Assembly (NCBI GenBank): GCA_903885415.1
Contig: CAISIP010000394.1
Span: 1-7,637, forward strand
DNA from: an uncultured beta proteobacterium
GTDB taxonomy: Bacteria; Pseudomonadota; Gammaproteobacteria; Burkholderiales; Burkholderiaceae_C
DNA: 7,637 bases
Direction: 5' to 3'
Shown here: in pieces, positions 5,266 through 7,637 of the stretch
Position numbering within the stretch: the first letter of the stretch is position 1
Layout of the letters: each line of letters opens with the position of its first letter
Notes under the pieces: generated by a model
Databases searched by the model: none
Told to the model about the DNA's origin: nothing
What the model saw: the letters and a program-made list of their open reading frames with translations, nothing else
Made by a program: the position numbers and the translations under genes

Positions 5266-5667
5266 CTACTTGTAAATCGATTCTGGATCCTTGAGCACCG
5301 GCTCGGTGACGACCCACTCGCCGCCGCTTACGCCGCCACGATAGACACTGAAAAAGCAGCTGTGCCGGCCGGTGTGGCAGGCGATTCCCGGCTGGTGGCC
5401 GGTCTGGGTCACCTTGAGCAGCAGCACGTCCCGATCGCAGTCCATGCGGATCTCGTGCACCTGCTGCACATGGCCCGACTCCTCGCCCTTGAACCACAGG
5501 CGCGAGCGCGAGCGGCTGAAGTAGACCGCGCGTCCGAGCTCGGCGGTCTTTTGCAGCGCCTCGCGGTCCATCCACGCCAGCATCAGAACATCGCCGGTGG
5601 ATTGCTCCTGCGCGATGACCGGTACCAGTCCGGCCGCGTCCCATTTTATTTCGCCAAGCCAATTCAT
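5266..5667 (-). CDS. hisI: Phosphoribosyl-AMP cyclohydrolase
   Basis: HisI opens the adenine ring of phosphoribosyl-AMP to form ProFAR, the third step of histidine synthesis. It uses zinc and magnesium. The 133-residue protein shows VLMLAWMD, FSRSRSRLWFKGE with HVQ soon after, then MDCDRD (Asp76, Cys77, Asp78, Asp80) and the zinc-binding CHTGRHSCF (Cys97, Cys104). All expected ligands are present. Length is usual for the monofunctional enzyme. The ATG at 5667 lies 37 bases after the hisF stop without a good Shine-Dalgarno. A GACAAT hexamer ends six bases before the ATG, the same geometry as at the protease gene, but no -35 supports it. Confidence 0.97.
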   Translation of the reverse strand: MNWLGEIKWDAAGLVPVIAQEQSTGDVLMLAWMDREALQKTAELGRAVYFSRSRSRLWFKGEESGHVQQVHEIRMDCDRDVLLLKVTQTGHQPGIACHTGRHSCFFSVYRGGVSGGEWVVTEPVLKDPESIYK

Positions 5668-5704
5668 CGGGCTATTGTCTGTCCAATCCTCGCCGGCGCC
5701 TGCA

Positions 5705-6505
5705 TCACAAGCGCACCGCTATGCCGCGCGCGGCCATCGCCTGCTTGGCCTGGAAAACCGTGTGCTGTCCATAGTGAAAAATGCTCGCTGCGAGCACCGC
5801 GTCGGCACGGCCCAACTGGATTCCGTCGGCGAGATCGTCCAGCGTTCCGACGCCACCCGATGCGATCACCGGAACCCCGACCGCGTCGCTAACGGCGCGG
5901 GTGAGATCCAAATCGAAACCCGAGCGGGTTCCATCCCGGTCCATGCTGGTCAGCAGGATCTCGCCGGCGCCGCGCTGCGCCATCTCGACCGCCCAAGCCA
6001 CTGCGTCGAGTCCGGTGTTGTTGCGCCCTCCATGGCTGAAGACATCCCAGCCCGGGCCCACGCACTGGCCCTGCGGGTCCGGGCGCATGGCGTCGACCGC
6101 GCTGCGCCGCTTGGCGTCTATCGCCACCACAATGCACTGCGCACCGTAGCGCGACGACGCGTCCTCGATGAGTTGCGGGTTGGCGATGGCCGCCGAGTTA
6201 AAACTGGTCTTGTCGGCGCCCGCGTTGAGCAGCCTACGCACGTCGGCGACGCTACGCACACCGCCGCCGACGGTCAACGGTATGAAGACCTGGGAGGCGA
6301 CGGCTTCGACGATGTGCAGGATCAGGTCGCGGTCATCGCTGGTGGCGGTGATGTCGAGAAAGGTGAGTTCGTCGGCGCCCTGCTCGTTGTAGCGCGCGGC
6401 AATTTCGACCGGATCGCCAGCGTCGCGCAGTTCCAGAAAATTGACGCCTTTGACGACCCGCCCCCCGGTCACGTCTAGGCACGGAATGATGCGTTTGGCC
6501 AGCAT
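5705..6505 (-). CDS. hisF: Imidazole glycerol phosphate synthase, cyclase subunit
   Basis: HisF receives ammonia from HisH and converts PRFAR to imidazole glycerol phosphate plus AICAR. The 266-residue (beta/alpha)8 barrel begins MLAKRIIPCLDV with catalytic Asp11 and has VAIDAKRRS with catalytic Asp130. Phosphate-binding glycine motifs are LTVGGGVRS near residue 80 and VIASGGVG near 215, and SMDRDGTRSG lies near 190. I chose ATG 6505, which gives the family's standard N-terminus 11 bases after the hisA stop. A GTG at 6520 overlapping that stop as GTGA is possible and would add five residues. Neither start has a strong Shine-Dalgarno. Its partner hisH lies two genes upstream. Confidence 0.97.
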   Translation of the reverse strand: MLAKRIIPCLDVTGGRVVKGVNFLELRDAGDPVEIAARYNEQGADELTFLDITATSDDRDLILHIVEAVASQVFIPLTVGGGVRSVADVRRLLNAGADKTSFNSAAIANPQLIEDASSRYGAQCIVVAIDAKRRSAVDAMRPDPQGQCVGPGWDVFSHGGRNNTGLDAVAWAVEMAQRGAGEILLTSMDRDGTRSGFDLDLTRAVSDAVGVPVIASGGVGTLDDLADGIQLGRADAVLAASIFHYGQHTVFQAKQAMAARGIAVRL

Positions 6506-6516
6506 GGCCGCAGCGA

Positions 6517-7257
6517 TCACCCGTTGAGTTCGTCGGCGCGCGCCTGCGCGGTGGCGAAATCCAGGTTGCCGCTATAGATGGCCCGGCCGCAAATGACGCC
6601 TTCGACCCCATCGCCCTCGACCTCGCACAGTGCCTCGATATCGGACATGGTGCTAAGCCCGCCGGATGCGATCACCGGAATCGTCAAGGCTCGCGCCAGC
6701 TTGACCGTGGCCTCGATATTGATACCGGAGAGCATCCCGTCCCGTCCTATATCGGTGTACACGATCGACTCGACGCCATAGTCTTCAAACTTCTTACCCA
6801 GGTCGACCACATCATGGCGGGTGAGCTTGCTCCAGCCGTCGGTGGCGATCTTTCCATCACGAGCGTCGAGGCCGACAATGATGTGACCGCCGAATGCGGT
6901 GCAGGCGTCTTGCAAGAAGCCAGGATTTTTGACCGCCGCCGTTCCGATGATCACATAGCGCAGTCCGGCGTCCAGATAACGCTCGATGGTGTCCAGGTCA
7001 CGAATGCCACCGCCGAGTTGCACATCGACCGCGCTGCCAACGATCTTCAGGATCTTGCGGATCGCCATTTCGTTCTTCGGCTGGCCCGCAAAAGCGCCGT
7101 TGAGGTCGACCAGGTGCAGGCGTCTGGCACCCTGCTCCAGCCAGTTCTTTGCCACCTCTGACGGGTCTTCACCAAAGACGGTCGATTGGTCCATGTCGCC
7201 CTGCCTGAGGCGGACACAGCGACCGTCTTTCAGGTCAATCGCGGGTATGAGCAGCAT
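6517..7257 (-). CDS. hisA: ProFAR isomerase (phosphoribosylformimino-AICAR-P isomerase)
   Basis: HisA isomerises ProFAR to PRFAR, the substrate of the HisF-HisH complex, by an Amadori rearrangement. The 246-residue barrel begins MLLIPAIDLKDG with catalytic Asp8. The second catalytic Asp is Asp131 in IIVGLDARDG. VQLGGGIRD near 80, YTDIGRDGM near 168 and VIASGGLS near 196 complete the family pattern, and length is typical. The resemblance to HisF, expected from their common origin, is clear, but the N-terminus and LGGGIR assign it to HisA. The ATG at 7257 follows the hisH stop by 24 bases with only a weak GGCGG-like site. Confidence 0.97.
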   Translation of the reverse strand: MLLIPAIDLKDGRCVRLRQGDMDQSTVFGEDPSEVAKNWLEQGARRLHLVDLNGAFAGQPKNEMAIRKILKIVGSAVDVQLGGGIRDLDTIERYLDAGLRYVIIGTAAVKNPGFLQDACTAFGGHIIVGLDARDGKIATDGWSKLTRHDVVDLGKKFEDYGVESIVYTDIGRDGMLSGINIEATVKLARALTIPVIASGGLSTMSDIEALCEVEGDGVEGVICGRAIYSGNLDFATAQARADELNG

Positions 7258-7281
7258 GGTCCGCCAGCAGGATCAAGGGAG

Positions 7282-7637
7282 TCAGGGTTTCCAGCGAAGG
7301 AAGTTGCGGTACAGAGCAATGCCGTCTTGGGCACTTTTTTCAGGATGAAATTGGGTTGCGAAAATATTATCGCGTGCAATTGCCGCGCTGAAGCGGCCGC
7401 CATAGTCCGTCTCGCCCACGCTGTGGTATGTATCCGACGGTTTAACGTAAAAACTATGAACAAAATAGAAATAGCTGCGCGGCGGGATGCCTTCCCACAG
7501 CCGGTGCACCGGCCGGTCGCCATCGCTGTAGCAGACCCGATTCCAGCCCATGTGCGGCACCTTGAAGCGGCTGCCGTCGGGCTGCTGTCGCCCCGACAGA
7601 TCAAAGCGAAGTACCGCGCCAGGTATCAGGCCCAGGC
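7282..7637 (-). CDS. hisH: Imidazole glycerol phosphate synthase, glutaminase subunit (N-terminus off the edge)
   Basis: HisH is the class I glutamine amidotransferase that feeds ammonia to HisF. Only the last 117 residues are inside the window, of about 210 in the family. The visible part starts at LGLIPGAVLRF and includes KVPHMGWNRV, HSFYVKP and TDYGG. QFHPEKS carries the catalytic His and Glu, here the 97th and 99th visible residues. The nucleophile Cys lies outside the window. The reading continues in frame through to the right edge, so the gene is truncated by the window rather than broken. A GTG at the VPHMG position could start a shorter frame but falls mid-domain and is not a real start. 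A short AT-rich stretch encodes the aromatic-rich strand. Confidence 0.96.
   Translation of the reverse strand, partial: LGLIPGAVLRFDLSGRQQPDGSRFKVPHMGWNRVCYSDGDRPVHRLWEGIPPRSYFYFVHSFYVKPSDTYHSVGETDYGGRFSAAIARDNIFATQFHPEKSAQDGIALYRNFLRWKP

Noticed and set aside
5597..6478. Plus-strand open frame (293 codons) antisense to hisF and hisI
   Set aside because: hisF and hisI have all catalytic residues, and the antisense frame shows no recognisable domain or start signal.
6506..6520. GTG start for hisF overlapping the hisA stop
   Set aside because: It is possible as a GTGA coupling but adds five residues to the standard MLAKRIIPCLDV start. The ATG at 6505 is preferred.
1..7637. Mobile element, CRISPR array, toxin-antitoxin or phage-defence genes, tRNA or rRNA
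   Set aside because: Every gene-sized stretch is filled by housekeeping genes. I saw no spaced direct repeats, transposase motifs, terminal inverted repeats or tRNA-like cloverleaf.

Overview
This window looks like ordinary core chromosome of a GC-rich betaproteobacterium, most likely order Burkholderiales and plausibly a Comamonadaceae relative. The reasons are the gene order hisH-hisA-hisF-hisI-hisE-HIT-tatA-tatB-tatC next to a trypsin-like protease and a Nif3-family gene, unfused hisI and hisE, a TatB that starts MIDLGISKMALIG and ends in a basic SGAARVAR tail, and heavy G/C at third codon positions. The taxon is inferred from remembered family features; no search was run.

Layout. Eleven of the twelve clear genes are on the minus strand, so the blocks read right to left. 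From the right edge: hisH (5' part cut off), hisA, hisF, hisI, hisE, then a HIT-family hydrolase whose ATG overlaps the hisE stop, then tatA, tatB and tatC. The only plus-strand gene, a membrane-anchored DegS/DegQ-like protease, converges on tatC. Diverging from the protease, across 68 bases, is a minus-strand pair: a Nif3/YbgI-family metal protein and a pdxA-family dehydrogenase cut off by the left edge.

How the genes work together. HisE, HisI, HisA, HisH and HisF cover consecutive steps of histidine synthesis, from phosphoribosyl-ATP to imidazole glycerol phosphate and AICAR. TatA, TatB and TatC form a complete twin-arginine translocase for folded proteins. The protease is an envelope quality-control enzyme of the HtrA family. 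PdxA normally serves pyridoxal phosphate synthesis, and Nif3-family proteins have no settled role.

The genes are tightly packed. The longest non-coding stretches are 78 bases (HIT to tatA), 68 bases (Nif3 to protease) and 57 bases (tatB to tatC), so there is no gene-free stretch near 300 bases. I see no tRNA, rRNA, CRISPR array, insertion sequence or attachment site, and no convincing undescribed multi-gene system. The best second-look items are small: a nearly symmetric divergent promoter that would make the protease mRNA leaderless, short leader ORFs ending on the start codons of nif3 and tatC, substitutions at TatB/TatC contact positions, and the basic tail of TatB.
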